Assembly: GCA_963779845.1 (NCBI GenBank)
Contig: CAVZZV010000002.1
Location: 62,001-126,000, forward strand
DNA length: 64,000 nucleotides
Reading direction: 5' to 3'
DNA from: CAVZZV01 sp963779845
GTDB lineage: Bacteria > Bacteroidota > Bacteroidia > Bacteroidales > GCA-2748055
The position numbers and the translations under genes were made by a program. A model generated the notes under the pieces. That model searched no databases. It was not told where the DNA came from and saw nothing but the letters and a program-made list of their open reading frames with translations. This document shows positions 53,985 to 62,767 of the stretch, piece after piece; the stretch's first letter is position 1, and every line of letters begins with the position of its first letter.

Positions 53985-55042
53985 GTCGTGATCTCCGGAA
54001 CAGCTTTTCGGTCAAAATGTAGCTTACTCCCATCCGCTTTCCCCTTTTTTTTTCGGAATAACAGGAAGAAAGAAAGGATCCCCAGGCTAATGGCAAGCAG
54101 GGCCTGCGATTCATGAGAAATAGTGGCAAAAACAAGTCCCTCTTCCACATTGATTCCTGGATACACCGTGGCCAGTCCGCGGGAAACGATCCAGTGAAAA
54201 GCCCCAATTCCGCTTTGTACCGGAGCAGACATCCCTAATCCGCCAATAGCAAGTATAAACAGGCCATCAATCATCCCAAGATCTGAGGTAGCAGGAATGG
54301 CAAAGACTACCACCCAGGTCATCATCCAATAATTCAGCCAGATAAAAACCGAGTGGAAGATAAATAACCCGCGCCGCTTCATCTTATAAACCGTTTTCAA
54401 ACCTTCCACGATCCCGCGTAATAGTTCCTTTGTCTTACTTACCAATTTCATTTCGGAAAGCCGCTGGCGGAAAATGAAATACGAGCCAACGAAAATTCCG
54501 GAGATAACTGCCACTATGGTCCAGATAAACCAGGAAAAGCTAAGGCTGTTGGAAATTTTATCCCCCAAGGGGATAAATACACTCTCCCGGAAGAAATTTC
54601 CAAAAGTCTGAAAGCGGAAAATGATTAACAGGATCAATATGATAAAAAGGGTGATCAGATCCACCGCCCTTTCAACAATTACGGTACCTATTAACCTCTC
54701 CACCGGAATTTTTTCCTTTCTGGCGAGGGTTGCACAGCGGGTGATCTCCCCAATTCTGGGGAAGGCAAAGTTCGCCAGATAACCCACCATCATGGAATAA
54801 AAGGTATTGGCAAATGAAGGTTTATAATTCAGTGGCTCAATGATCAGTTTCCACCTCGCTGCTCTTGAAAAATAGGCCAACATGGCGAAAAAGAGGGAGA
54901 GAAAGACCCAGCTGTATTGTGCTCGTTTAAGATCTGCCGCGAGGCTTTCAAAACTAATTCCTTTGAAGGCAAAATAAAGTAATAGTATTCCCAGGACAAG
55001 AAACCCCAGAAATTTAAGTATTTTTATGATGGGTGCTTTCAA
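53981..55042 (-). CDS. Lysylphosphatidylglycerol-synthase-like membrane protein (UPF0104/AglD type)
   Basis: A 353-residue protein with about eight membrane helices (for example FLGFLVLGILLLYFAFKG, DLITLFIILILLIIF, FSWFIWTIVAVISGI). The family blocks YFSRAARWKLIIEP, NFAFPRIGEITRCA and GTVIVERAVDLIT are visible. Proteins of this group are flippase-like and lack a catalytic domain here. The final stretch LFRKKKGKADGSKLHF is cytoplasmic. It lies between panD and rfaE2 in a tight same-strand run. Its substrate is unknown. Confidence 0.8.
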   Translation of the reverse strand: MKAPIIKILKFLGFLVLGILLLYFAFKGISFESLAADLKRAQYSWVFLSLFFAMLAYFSRAARWKLIIEPLNYKPSFANTFYSMMVGYLANFAFPRIGEITRCATLARKEKIPVERLIGTVIVERAVDLITLFIILILLIIFRFQTFGNFFRESVFIPLGDKISNSLSFSWFIWTIVAVISGIFVGSYFIFRQRLSEMKLVSKTKELLRGIVEGLKTVYKMKRRGLFIFHSVFIWLNYWMMTWVVVFAIPATSDLGMIDGLFILAIGGLGMSAPVQSGIGAFHWIVSRGLATVYPGINVEEGLVFATISHESQALLAISLGILSFFLLFRKKKGKADGSKLHFDRKAVPEITT

Positions 55043-55053
55043 GGTTTCCTGAA

Positions 55054-55404
55054 CTATACTAGTTTATTGGTTTCGGTATCGGGAAATATTATACTGGGTT
55101 TGAATTTCCTGGCTTCTTCAAAATCCATGGAGCCATAGGACATGATGATCACGATGTCACCGACAGCTACCCTTCTGGCTGCAGGGCCGTTAAGGCAAAC
55201 TTCCCCGCTTCCCCTGGCACCGGTGATAACGTATGTTTCCAACCGTTCTCCATTGTTTATGTTTACGATCTGTACCTTTTCCCCCTCGATCAGGTTGGCA
55301 GCATCCATGAGTTCCTCGTCGATCGTAACACTTCCCACATACTGAAGGTTGGCTTCAGTGACCCTGACCCTGTGAATCTTCGATTTTACTACTTCTATTT
55401 TCAC
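55054..55404 (-). CDS. panD: Aspartate 1-decarboxylase
   Basis: A 116-residue proenzyme. The self-cleavage site is the Gly-Ser in NLQYVGSVTIDEELM, where Ser becomes the pyruvoyl group. ITGARGSGEVCLNGPAAR and VGDIVIIMSYG are further conserved blocks. It makes beta-alanine for pantothenate synthesis, supplying the panC product made upstream. Eleven bases separate its stop from the flippase-like gene. Confidence 0.96.
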   Translation of the reverse strand: MKIEVVKSKIHRVRVTEANLQYVGSVTIDEELMDAANLIEGEKVQIVNINNGERLETYVITGARGSGEVCLNGPAARRVAVGDIVIIMSYGSMDFEEARKFKPSIIFPDTETNKLV

Positions 55405-55481
55405 TGAAATAAAAATTAATTACTGGTGTCTGTCCAAAAAAACCGTATTCTGCCGTTTACCATGACATCCACGCTGCAAAG

Positions 55482-56324
55482 TTAATCAAAAAATATATTA
55501 TCTATCAGTCTGACCTTGCCAATATATACCGCGATAAAGCCAGCCACAGTGGCCGAATCTTTTCGATGGGTTATGATCTCAAGGTTTTCAGTGTCTGCTA
55601 TCTCAAAATACTCAACATTCAAAAGGGGATCCTTGTTCACTTCTTCCACGACCCACTCCTTGAGGTCCTTTACCGGATAGTACGGATATCGACTTTTTGC
55701 CCTTAACAGGATTTTGGAGATATTTGCGGCGTGTTCAAGTTCCTGCTGCGAAAGCAACTCATTTCTGGAACTCATGGCAAGCCCGCTTTTTTCCCGAACG
55801 ATTGGACAGGGGATAATTTTCGTGGATAAACCCAGTTTTTTTACAAGGGATTTGATGATAAGCAATTGCTGGTAATCCTTCTGGCCAAAAAAAGCGTAGT
55901 CAGGAGAGGAAATTTCGAACAGGCGGCTTACTACCTGAGCCACACCATTAAAATGGCCGGGACGATGCTCCCCCTCCATCACTTTTTCGAGCCTTCCAAA
56001 ATCGAAAACCCGCCTGTCCAGTACCGGATAAATTTCAGTGACGGAGGGAAGAAAAACCACATCGATCCTTTTTTTGCTTAACATTTCCAGATCTTTTCTG
56101 GTGTCGCGGGGATAATTTTTTAAATCGTTTGGATTGTTGAACTGGGTAGGATTAACAAAAATGCTCACGATCACGATATCAACTAGCGAAGCGGCAATAT
56201 CGACAAGAGAGAGATGCCCCTCGTGAAGGGCTCCCATAGTGGGAACCATTCCCACGGTTTTATCCTTAAGGCCTTCGTTGAACCGGAATTCCTCAAGGGC
56301 AGCTGTTTTTTCTATGACCAACAT
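55482..56324 (-). CDS. panC: Pantothenate synthetase
   Basis: The start ATG 56324 (MLVIEKTAALEEFR) is preferred over the upstream ATG, which adds seven residues. The ~280 residues include the HIGH-like loop VPTMGALHEGHLSLV, IFVNPTQFNNPNDL, YAFFGQKDYQQLLII and the KMSKS-like AMSSRNELLS. The enzyme joins pantoate and beta-alanine with ATP. It begins a panC-panD-membrane protein-rfaE2 run and is divergent from the GT5-like gene. Confidence 0.96.
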   Translation of the reverse strand: MLVIEKTAALEEFRFNEGLKDKTVGMVPTMGALHEGHLSLVDIAASLVDIVIVSIFVNPTQFNNPNDLKNYPRDTRKDLEMLSKKRIDVVFLPSVTEIYPVLDRRVFDFGRLEKVMEGEHRPGHFNGVAQVVSRLFEISSPDYAFFGQKDYQQLLIIKSLVKKLGLSTKIIPCPIVREKSGLAMSSRNELLSQQELEHAANISKILLRAKSRYPYYPVKDLKEWVVEEVNKDPLLNVEYFEIADTENLEIITHRKDSATVAGFIAVYIGKVRLIDNIFFD

Positions 56325-56502
56325 TGGGAATAAATTGTCCTGCAAAAGTAGGGATTAAGTTTTATTTCTTTTCAATTTGCAGCCGGTATTATGCCGCATG
56401 AATTAAGGACAGGTTAGCAAGGCCATAACAGGGGTATAATTTTAAACCCTTATTCAAATAATTTTCATATCTTTGCATGCTAGTTGAAACAATCGTGTTC
56501 AA

Positions 56503-57312
56503 ATGGAAAACACCAAGATTCTCTTCATTTCCCAGGAAATTTCTCCGTATTTGCCAGAGACCGAAATGTCCCTTATTGCGAGGCACCTTCCTCAGGGCAT
56601 TCAGGAAAAAGGTATGGAGATAAGGACCTTCATGCCTCGTTTTGGCAACATCAACGAGAGAAGAAACCAATTGCACGAAGTGATTCGTCTTTCCGGAATG
56701 AACCTTATTATCGATGATTCCGACCACCCGTTGATCATTAAGGTCGCCTCCATCCAGTCTGCCCGTATGCAGGTTTATTTCATTGACAATGAGGATTACT
56801 TTCACCGGAAATACACGGTGAAGGATGCCAAGGGCCGCTTTTATTCCGACAACGACGAGAGAATGATATTTTTTGCCAGGGGTGTGATCGAAACAGTCAA
56901 AAAACTTCGATGGTCGCCTGATATTATCCATTGTCACGGATGGTTTACCAGTCTCATCCCTTTGTATATAAAAAAATCCTACAATGAAGAACCGCTGTTT
57001 TCAAAATCAAAGGTTATTTTCTCTGCCTATAATGACAAACTGAATGAACATCAAAGGGAAGATTTTCCCCGGAAAATGAAGTTTCAGGGGGTAGATGAAG
57101 AGGATATGGCCATGGTGAAGGATTCCAGCTTTGAAAATATTGCTGGTTTGGCATTTACCTATTCCGACGGGGTGATTAAAGGAAGCGGGAATTTAGAGCC
57201 TCAAATCGAAAAAAAAATAGACCAATTGGAAATCCCTGTATTAAATCATCAGTCTCCTGAAGAATATATTGAGGCCTATTCCGTTTTTTATGATAAAATT
57301 TTAAAGAAGTAA
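56503..57312 (+). CDS. Glycogen/starch synthase-like protein, N-terminal domain only (GT5)
   Basis: A 269-residue protein. The start ILFISQEISPYLPETEMS and SLIARHLPQGIQEKGMEI, the FMPRFGNINERRNQLHEV loop, and the DIIHCHGWFTSLIPLYIK block match the first Rossmann domain of GT5 synthases. The C-terminal catalytic domain is absent, which is the standard short form in Bacteroidota, so glycogen synthase activity is unlikely. The next gene (DUF4270) starts 7 bases later and the two are usually adjacent in this phylum. Confidence 0.85.
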   Translation: MENTKILFISQEISPYLPETEMSLIARHLPQGIQEKGMEIRTFMPRFGNINERRNQLHEVIRLSGMNLIIDDSDHPLIIKVASIQSARMQVYFIDNEDYFHRKYTVKDAKGRFYSDNDERMIFFARGVIETVKKLRWSPDIIHCHGWFTSLIPLYIKKSYNEEPLFSKSKVIFSAYNDKLNEHQREDFPRKMKFQGVDEEDMAMVKDSSFENIAGLAFTYSDGVIKGSGNLEPQIEKKIDQLEIPVLNHQSPEEYIEAYSVFYDKILKK

Positions 57313-57319
57313 GCAAAGA

Positions 57320-58645
57320 ATGAGAATATTTTTCAGTGGAGGCCGCGTTGCAGCTACCTTATCATGGGTTTTATCAGGTCTGTTCTTTTTGATTTTCCTA
57401 TCATCCTGTGACGAAGATCCCGGATTTTTAGGCAAGGATTTGCTTCCCGAAGGAGACAACATACATACCTACTCCGATACAATCACCCAGATTCATGCCT
57501 GGACGATTGACAGCAAACCTGTACTTACCGGCTACAATAATCAGCTGTTGCTTGGCAGTATAGTAGACAGTGTGTTCGGGTTTTCCAAAGCAGATTTTAT
57601 ACTGCCTTTATTTGCTGCAAGCCCGAAAGATCCTGGTGAAAACCTAACGATCGATTCCATTATTTTCGAATTGATCATAGACAGGCATTTCGGCGATAGT
57701 GCTACGACGCATACTATTAAAATATATGAGTTTACAGATTCCCTGGCTCTCGATTCCGCTTATTTATCTGATTATAACCCAGAAGGGCATTACAGACCAA
57801 CTGAAATTGGGGAAAAAACAATTACTGGATACTCAGATACGATAAAGATTGCCATAAACGAACTTCAATTCAACGCCAAAATACGTAATGCTTCTGCTGA
57901 AACATATAAAACTGATTCCGCCTTCAGGAAAGTGTTTAAAGGCTTATATGTCACGACCGAAGCGGTAAACGAGAAAGGTTCCCTCCTTTTTGTTGATTCG
58001 CTGCTGAACAGTTCGAGGGTTTACCTTTATTATAAAAATGATAGCATCCGGGACAATAATATTTCCACCAGCCTTGTATACCCTATGGGGTTTAATTACA
58101 CGGCTGCCAAAATAAATATGTTTACAAATAATTATTCCGGCTTCAGGGCAGGTATGGGTATAAATGATCCCGAGTCTACAGATACTCTGGCGTTTATTGC
58201 TTCTATGGGAATGATGGATACCCGCCTGGTGATTACAAACCTCGAACGCTTAAAAGCTGACCCGGGTAAGATAGTAATCAATAAGGCTGAACTCATTCTG
58301 CCGGTGGAGAAGTCCCTGTCGGTTTCTGAAAAAGCCTTTCCTCCGAGGCTTTTATTATGGATTGTTGACCAGGGGGGGAATTATGATTATTTATATGATT
58401 ATAGTATTGATGCCACACAAAATAAGACAGTTTTTAACGGGATATATGAATACATTGAAAAGGACCGGTACATCTTCAATATCAGCCGTCACCTCCAGGC
58501 GTATCTTGACGGGAGTATTGACGACCTGGAATTTATTCTCCGGCCTACCCTTAATTCTCAATCAGCTTTCAGGACGATTTTAAAAAAGCAGGGATCCTCT
58601 TCAAATCCTATGAAACTCATTATTGTTTATACGGAACTTTATTAA
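57320..58645 (+). CDS. DUF4270 family lipoprotein
   Basis: A 441-residue protein with a lipoprotein signal (LSGLFFLIFLSSCDEDPG) and the DUF4270 start FLGKDLLPEGDNIHTYSD. DSIIFELIIDRHFGD and many beta strands follow. DUF4270 proteins are outer-membrane-attached in Bacteroidota with unknown function. It sits between the GT5-like gene and glmS, all on the same strand with spacings of 7 and 6 bases, likely one operon. Confidence 0.88.
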   Translation: MRIFFSGGRVAATLSWVLSGLFFLIFLSSCDEDPGFLGKDLLPEGDNIHTYSDTITQIHAWTIDSKPVLTGYNNQLLLGSIVDSVFGFSKADFILPLFAASPKDPGENLTIDSIIFELIIDRHFGDSATTHTIKIYEFTDSLALDSAYLSDYNPEGHYRPTEIGEKTITGYSDTIKIAINELQFNAKIRNASAETYKTDSAFRKVFKGLYVTTEAVNEKGSLLFVDSLLNSSRVYLYYKNDSIRDNNISTSLVYPMGFNYTAAKINMFTNNYSGFRAGMGINDPESTDTLAFIASMGMMDTRLVITNLERLKADPGKIVINKAELILPVEKSLSVSEKAFPPRLLLWIVDQGGNYDYLYDYSIDATQNKTVFNGIYEYIEKDRYIFNISRHLQAYLDGSIDDLEFILRPTLNSQSAFRTILKKQGSSSNPMKLIIVYTELY

Positions 58646-58651
58646 CATAGC

Positions 58652-60487
58652 ATGTGTGGGATTATAGGTTATATTGGAGAGAGGAGTGTGTGTGACATTT
58701 TAATCAACGGCCTGAAAAGGCTGGAATACCGGGGGTATGATTCTGCCGGGATCGCCCTTGTCAATCATGGGATTAATACCTATAAAAAGAAGGGTAAGGT
58801 TTCCGACCTCGAGGCCTACCTTGAAGGTAAGGATACTCATGGAAGCATTGGTATCGGACATACCCGTTGGGCTACCCATGGAGAGCCCAGTGACGTGAAT
58901 GCCCATCCCCATACTTCCATGAACAAACTTTTTACGATTATCCATAATGGGATTATCGAAAATTATTCCACCCTCAAGTCAAAACTGGTAGACCGGGGGT
59001 ATACTTTCGAATCGGAGACCGATACCGAAGTCCTGGCCAATCTGATCGAATTTATTTACACTACCGGAAATATCACGGCTGAAATTGCTGTCAGGCTGGC
59101 CTTGACAAAAGTGGTGGGGGCTTATGGACTGGTTGTTCTCTGCGCAGATGAACCGGACACAATTATTGCCGCCCGGAAGAGCAGCCCCCTGGTCCTTGGC
59201 ATAGGTGAAGGGGAATATTTTATAGCCTCAGACGCTACCCCCATTGTTGAATTCACCGACAGGGTAATTTACCTGAACAACGATGATGTGGCCATCATCA
59301 AACGGGATGAACTGATATTAAAAACTATTCAGAACGATAAACTGGAACCTAAAATTGAGCGGCTGAATCTTGATATTAATGAGATTGAAAAGAATGGGTA
59401 CGCCCATTTCATGCTAAAAGAAATTTTCGAGCAGCCCCGATCCATACAGGACACTTTCAGGGGAAGGATTTCCAGTGATTTTAGTTCTATTAAGCTCGGA
59501 GGACTCTTCCATGTTGAAGATAAATTAATACAGGCAAAACGCATCATTATTATTGGTTGCGGGACATCCTGGCATGCCGGTATGGTTGGCGAGTACCTTT
59601 TTGAAGATATTGCCCGCGTTCCGGTGGAGGTGGAATATGCTTCCGAATTCCGATACAGGAACCCACTTATTTTCCCGGATGATGTGGTCATTGTCATCAG
59701 CCAGAGCGGGGAAACTGCCGATACCCTTGCCGCTGTTCAGCTTGCAAAAGAATCGGGTGCTCTGGTACTGGGTATTTGCAATGTAGTCGGTTCGAGCATC
59801 TCCAGGGAAACCGATGCGGGAGTTTACACCCATGCCGGCCCTGAAATCGGCGTGGCCTCCACCAAGGCATTTACAGCCCAGGTTACCGTCCTCACCATGA
59901 TGGCCCTGATCATTGGCCACGAGAAAGGTTTTCTTGATTCTAAACGATATCAAAAGCTGATCAGGAATCTTTCAGAAGTTCCCTCAAAAATTGAAAGTAT
60001 CCTTAAACTGAATCATCAGTTTAAAGCGATTGCGAAAAAGTATCAGCACGCAACCAACTTCCTTTACATGGGGAGAGGTGTTTCTTTTCCGGTGGCTTTG
60101 GAAGGGGCCCTGAAACTGAAAGAAATTTCCTACATTCATGCCGAAGGCTATCCTGCTGCCGAAATGAAGCATGGGCCTATTGCTCTGATCGATGAAAATA
60201 TGCCTGTGGTGGTGATCGCAACAAGGGACAATTCCTATGAAAAGATCCTCAGCAACATACAGGAGGTCAAAGCCAGACATGGAATTGTAATCGCCATTGT
60301 GAGTGAAGGGGATAAAGTCATTTCCGGTCTTGCCGATCATACCTTAGAAATTCCGGATACCGATGAGAAGCTCATATCCCTGCTGGCAGTTATCCCGTTG
60401 CAATTAATCGCCTATCATATCGCGGTACTGAGAGGTTGTAATGTTGACCAGCCAAGAAATCTGGCAAAGTCAGTCACCGTGGAGTAA
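58652..60487 (+). CDS. glmS: Glutamine--fructose-6-phosphate aminotransferase
   Basis: A 611-residue enzyme. The N-terminal class II glutaminase starts at the catalytic Cys (MCGIIGYIGERSVCDI), with GIGHTRWATHGEPSD and FTIIHNGIIENY. Two SIS domains follow (IIIGCGTSWHAGMVGEYLF, ISQSGETADTLAAVQLA, YMGRGVSFPVALEGALK). It makes glucosamine-6-phosphate for peptidoglycan and lipid A. The C-terminus PRNLAKSVTVE is canonical. Confidence 0.98.
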   Translation: MCGIIGYIGERSVCDILINGLKRLEYRGYDSAGIALVNHGINTYKKKGKVSDLEAYLEGKDTHGSIGIGHTRWATHGEPSDVNAHPHTSMNKLFTIIHNGIIENYSTLKSKLVDRGYTFESETDTEVLANLIEFIYTTGNITAEIAVRLALTKVVGAYGLVVLCADEPDTIIAARKSSPLVLGIGEGEYFIASDATPIVEFTDRVIYLNNDDVAIIKRDELILKTIQNDKLEPKIERLNLDINEIEKNGYAHFMLKEIFEQPRSIQDTFRGRISSDFSSIKLGGLFHVEDKLIQAKRIIIIGCGTSWHAGMVGEYLFEDIARVPVEVEYASEFRYRNPLIFPDDVVIVISQSGETADTLAAVQLAKESGALVLGICNVVGSSISRETDAGVYTHAGPEIGVASTKAFTAQVTVLTMMALIIGHEKGFLDSKRYQKLIRNLSEVPSKIESILKLNHQFKAIAKKYQHATNFLYMGRGVSFPVALEGALKLKEISYIHAEGYPAAEMKHGPIALIDENMPVVVIATRDNSYEKILSNIQEVKARHGIVIAIVSEGDKVISGLADHTLEIPDTDEKLISLLAVIPLQLIAYHIAVLRGCNVDQPRNLAKSVTVE

Positions 60488-60557
60488 AACCCAATTTTTA
60501 TAGCAAAGTTTATTTGCTTTCTCATTTTATGCCCCGACGGCATTTTCAGTGATTTTT

Positions 60558-61616
60558 TTATCTTTTTAGATACTGCTCCTCATAATACCGGTCATATTCT
60601 CCCGACAGGATCCTTTCCATCCATCCCATGTTCCCAAGATACCAGTCCACCGTTCTGGAAAGCCCCTCTTCAAAGGGCAGGGAAGGTTTCCAGCCAAGGT
60701 CCTTTTCAAGCTTTGAGGAATCAATGGCATAGCGAAGATCATGACCTGCACGGTCTTTAACGAAGGTGATCAGTTTTTCAGCGCTCCCTGCTTCCCGGTT
60801 CAGTTTTTCATCCATTATTTTGCATAGCAGGCGGATAAGGGCAATATTGGTCCACTCGTTATTTCCCCCGATATTGTAAGTCTCCCCGTATTTTGCTTTA
60901 TGAAAAATAAGGTCTATTGCCTTTGCATGGTCTTCAACAAAAAGCCAATCCCTTATATTTTCCCCTTTCCCGTATACGGGGATTTCTTTCCTGTTTTTTA
61001 TGTTGTTGATGGCCAGAGGAATAAGTTTTTCGGGAAACTGATTGGGACCGTAATTATTGCTGCAATTGGAGATGACCACCGGCAGTTTGTAGGTATGAAA
61101 CCAGGCCCTTACCAGATGATCTGAGCTTGCCTTGGATGCAGAGTAGGGGCTGCGTGGATCGTAAGGTGAATTTTCGGTGAAGAGCCCGAGCTTTCCGAGG
61201 CTACCGTACACCTCATCGGTGGAGATATGGTAAAAAAGCTTGCCCTCCCCCTGATCGCCCCATAAAAACCTTGCTGCATTCAATAGGTTTGCCGTGCCAA
61301 TTATATTGGTATGGATGAACATCATCGGACTTGATATGGATCGGTCAACATGTGATTCGGCTGCAAGATGGATCACTGCATCAAATTTGTGTCTGCTAAA
61401 AATATCATCTATAAATTCCTTGTTTACGATATCCCCCTTTATGAAATGATAATTGGGTTTCTTATCGACATCCTTTATATTTTCCAGATTCCCTGCATAG
61501 CTCAAAATATCGAGATTATAAATTTGATATTGAGGGTATTTGTTCACGAAACGCCTTACTACATGTGAACCAATAAATCCGGCACCACCGGTGATCAGTA
61601 CTTTTTTCTTAATCAT
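60558..61616 (-). CDS. rmlB: dTDP-glucose 4,6-dehydratase
   Basis: A 352-residue SDR enzyme. The N-terminal GGAGFIGSHVVRRFV binds NAD, the catalytic block STDEVYGSLG carries the Thr-Asp-Glu, and SPYSASKASSDHLVRA carries the Tyr-x-x-x-Lys. The conserved NNYGPNQFPEKLIPL and YGKGENIRDWLFVEDH are present. It makes dTDP-4-keto-6-deoxyglucose for rhamnose or other deoxy sugars. The other rml genes are not in the window. It follows galE by about 110 bases. Confidence 0.95.
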   Translation of the reverse strand: MIKKKVLITGGAGFIGSHVVRRFVNKYPQYQIYNLDILSYAGNLENIKDVDKKPNYHFIKGDIVNKEFIDDIFSRHKFDAVIHLAAESHVDRSISSPMMFIHTNIIGTANLLNAARFLWGDQGEGKLFYHISTDEVYGSLGKLGLFTENSPYDPRSPYSASKASSDHLVRAWFHTYKLPVVISNCSNNYGPNQFPEKLIPLAINNIKNRKEIPVYGKGENIRDWLFVEDHAKAIDLIFHKAKYGETYNIGGNNEWTNIALIRLLCKIMDEKLNREAGSAEKLITFVKDRAGHDLRYAIDSSKLEKDLGWKPSLPFEEGLSRTVDWYLGNMGWMERILSGEYDRYYEEQYLKR

Positions 61617-61725
61617 AACTTAATTACTAAAGTTATCAGACTTTCTTTGAAAACTTTTAAACGGATTAGAAAAATATGGGTTAATCCTCCGATCATCCTC
61701 CGTTATTTTTAGGGATTCCGAACAT

Positions 61726-62763
61726 TTAGCTTTTTTCAAGCACATCCCGGTAATATTTTTCCCATTTCCAGGCTGACAATAATGTGTCGCCCAATTCTTC
61801 CCTTGCTTTCCACCCGAGTTCTTCGTTTGCAAAAGTGGTGTCGGCGTAAACCTGTTCAACATCCCCTGCCCGTCTCCCGGTAATCTTATAATTGAGTTTC
61901 ATGCCAGTAGCTTTTTCAAAAGTCCTTATGACTTCAAGGACAGAATTTCCTTTTCCTGTTCCAAGGTTAAAGACTTCAAAGCCCTTTTTATTTTTCTTTT
62001 CCAGAAGCCTTTGAATAGCCACCACATGCGCTTTGGCCAGGTCCACAACATTTATATAATCCCGCACGGCGGAGCCGTCAGAGGTATTGTAATCATCGCC
62101 GAAAACTTTTAATTCCTTGCGCAGTCCATAGGCCGTTTGGGTAATAAAAGGAACCAGGTTTGCAGGAACGCCAATAGGAAGCTCCCCGATCAAAGCGGAA
62201 GGATGGGCCCCCACCGGATTGAAGTACCTGAGGGAGATAATTTTTAGCGATTCATTCACAACCTGGGTATCCTGAAGAATCTCCTCGGCAATTTGTTTAG
62301 TGTTCCCATACGGGGAGGTGGCTTTTTTAATAGGGGCCTTTTCTGTAACAGGAAGCTCATCCGGTTCACCGTAAACCGTGCATGAGGAGCTGAAGACGAT
62401 ATTTTTGACCTCCTTGCTGATCATATTCTCCAGGAGGTTAATCAGACTGTTCAGATTGTTCCGGTAATAAAGCAGGGGCATTTCGACTGATTCACCCACA
62501 GCTTTCGATGCAGCAAAATGGATGATAGAGGAAATTGCAGGATATTTTTCGAACAGATCCTTCACAACATCTCTTTCTGAAAGATCAACTTTCTCAAAAG
62601 CAGGCCTCTTACCACAAATCTGTTCTATTCCATCGAGGACTTCAATCCTGGAATTGGATAGATTATCTGCAATAAGGACTTCATATCCTTCATTTAATAA
62701 TTCGACGCTTGTATGGGAACCGATGAATCCGGTTCCGCCTGTTACTAATATTAATTCCTTCAT
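61726..62763 (-). CDS. galE: UDP-glucose 4-epimerase
   Basis: A 345-residue SDR. VTGGTGFIGSHTSVELL binds NAD, FSSSCTVYGEPDELP carries the Ser region, SPYGNTKQIAEEIL the Tyr-x-x-x-Lys pair, and SLRYFNPVGAHPSALIGE is family-specific. It interconverts UDP-glucose and UDP-galactose. It lies only 4 bases after the UDP-sugar dehydrogenase gene, so the two are probably co-transcribed. The run suggests the start of a surface-polysaccharide locus to the right of the window. Confidence 0.95.
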   Translation of the reverse strand: MKELILVTGGTGFIGSHTSVELLNEGYEVLIADNLSNSRIEVLDGIEQICGKRPAFEKVDLSERDVVKDLFEKYPAISSIIHFAASKAVGESVEMPLLYYRNNLNSLINLLENMISKEVKNIVFSSSCTVYGEPDELPVTEKAPIKKATSPYGNTKQIAEEILQDTQVVNESLKIISLRYFNPVGAHPSALIGELPIGVPANLVPFITQTAYGLRKELKVFGDDYNTSDGSAVRDYINVVDLAKAHVVAIQRLLEKKNKKGFEVFNLGTGKGNSVLEVIRTFEKATGMKLNYKITGRRAGDVEQVYADTTFANEELGWKAREELGDTLLSAWKWEKYYRDVLEKS

Positions 62764-62767
62764 ATTA

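Noticed and set aside
56389..56937. A 182-codon minus-strand frame
   Set aside because: It is antisense to the GT5-like gene, which has strong family motifs.
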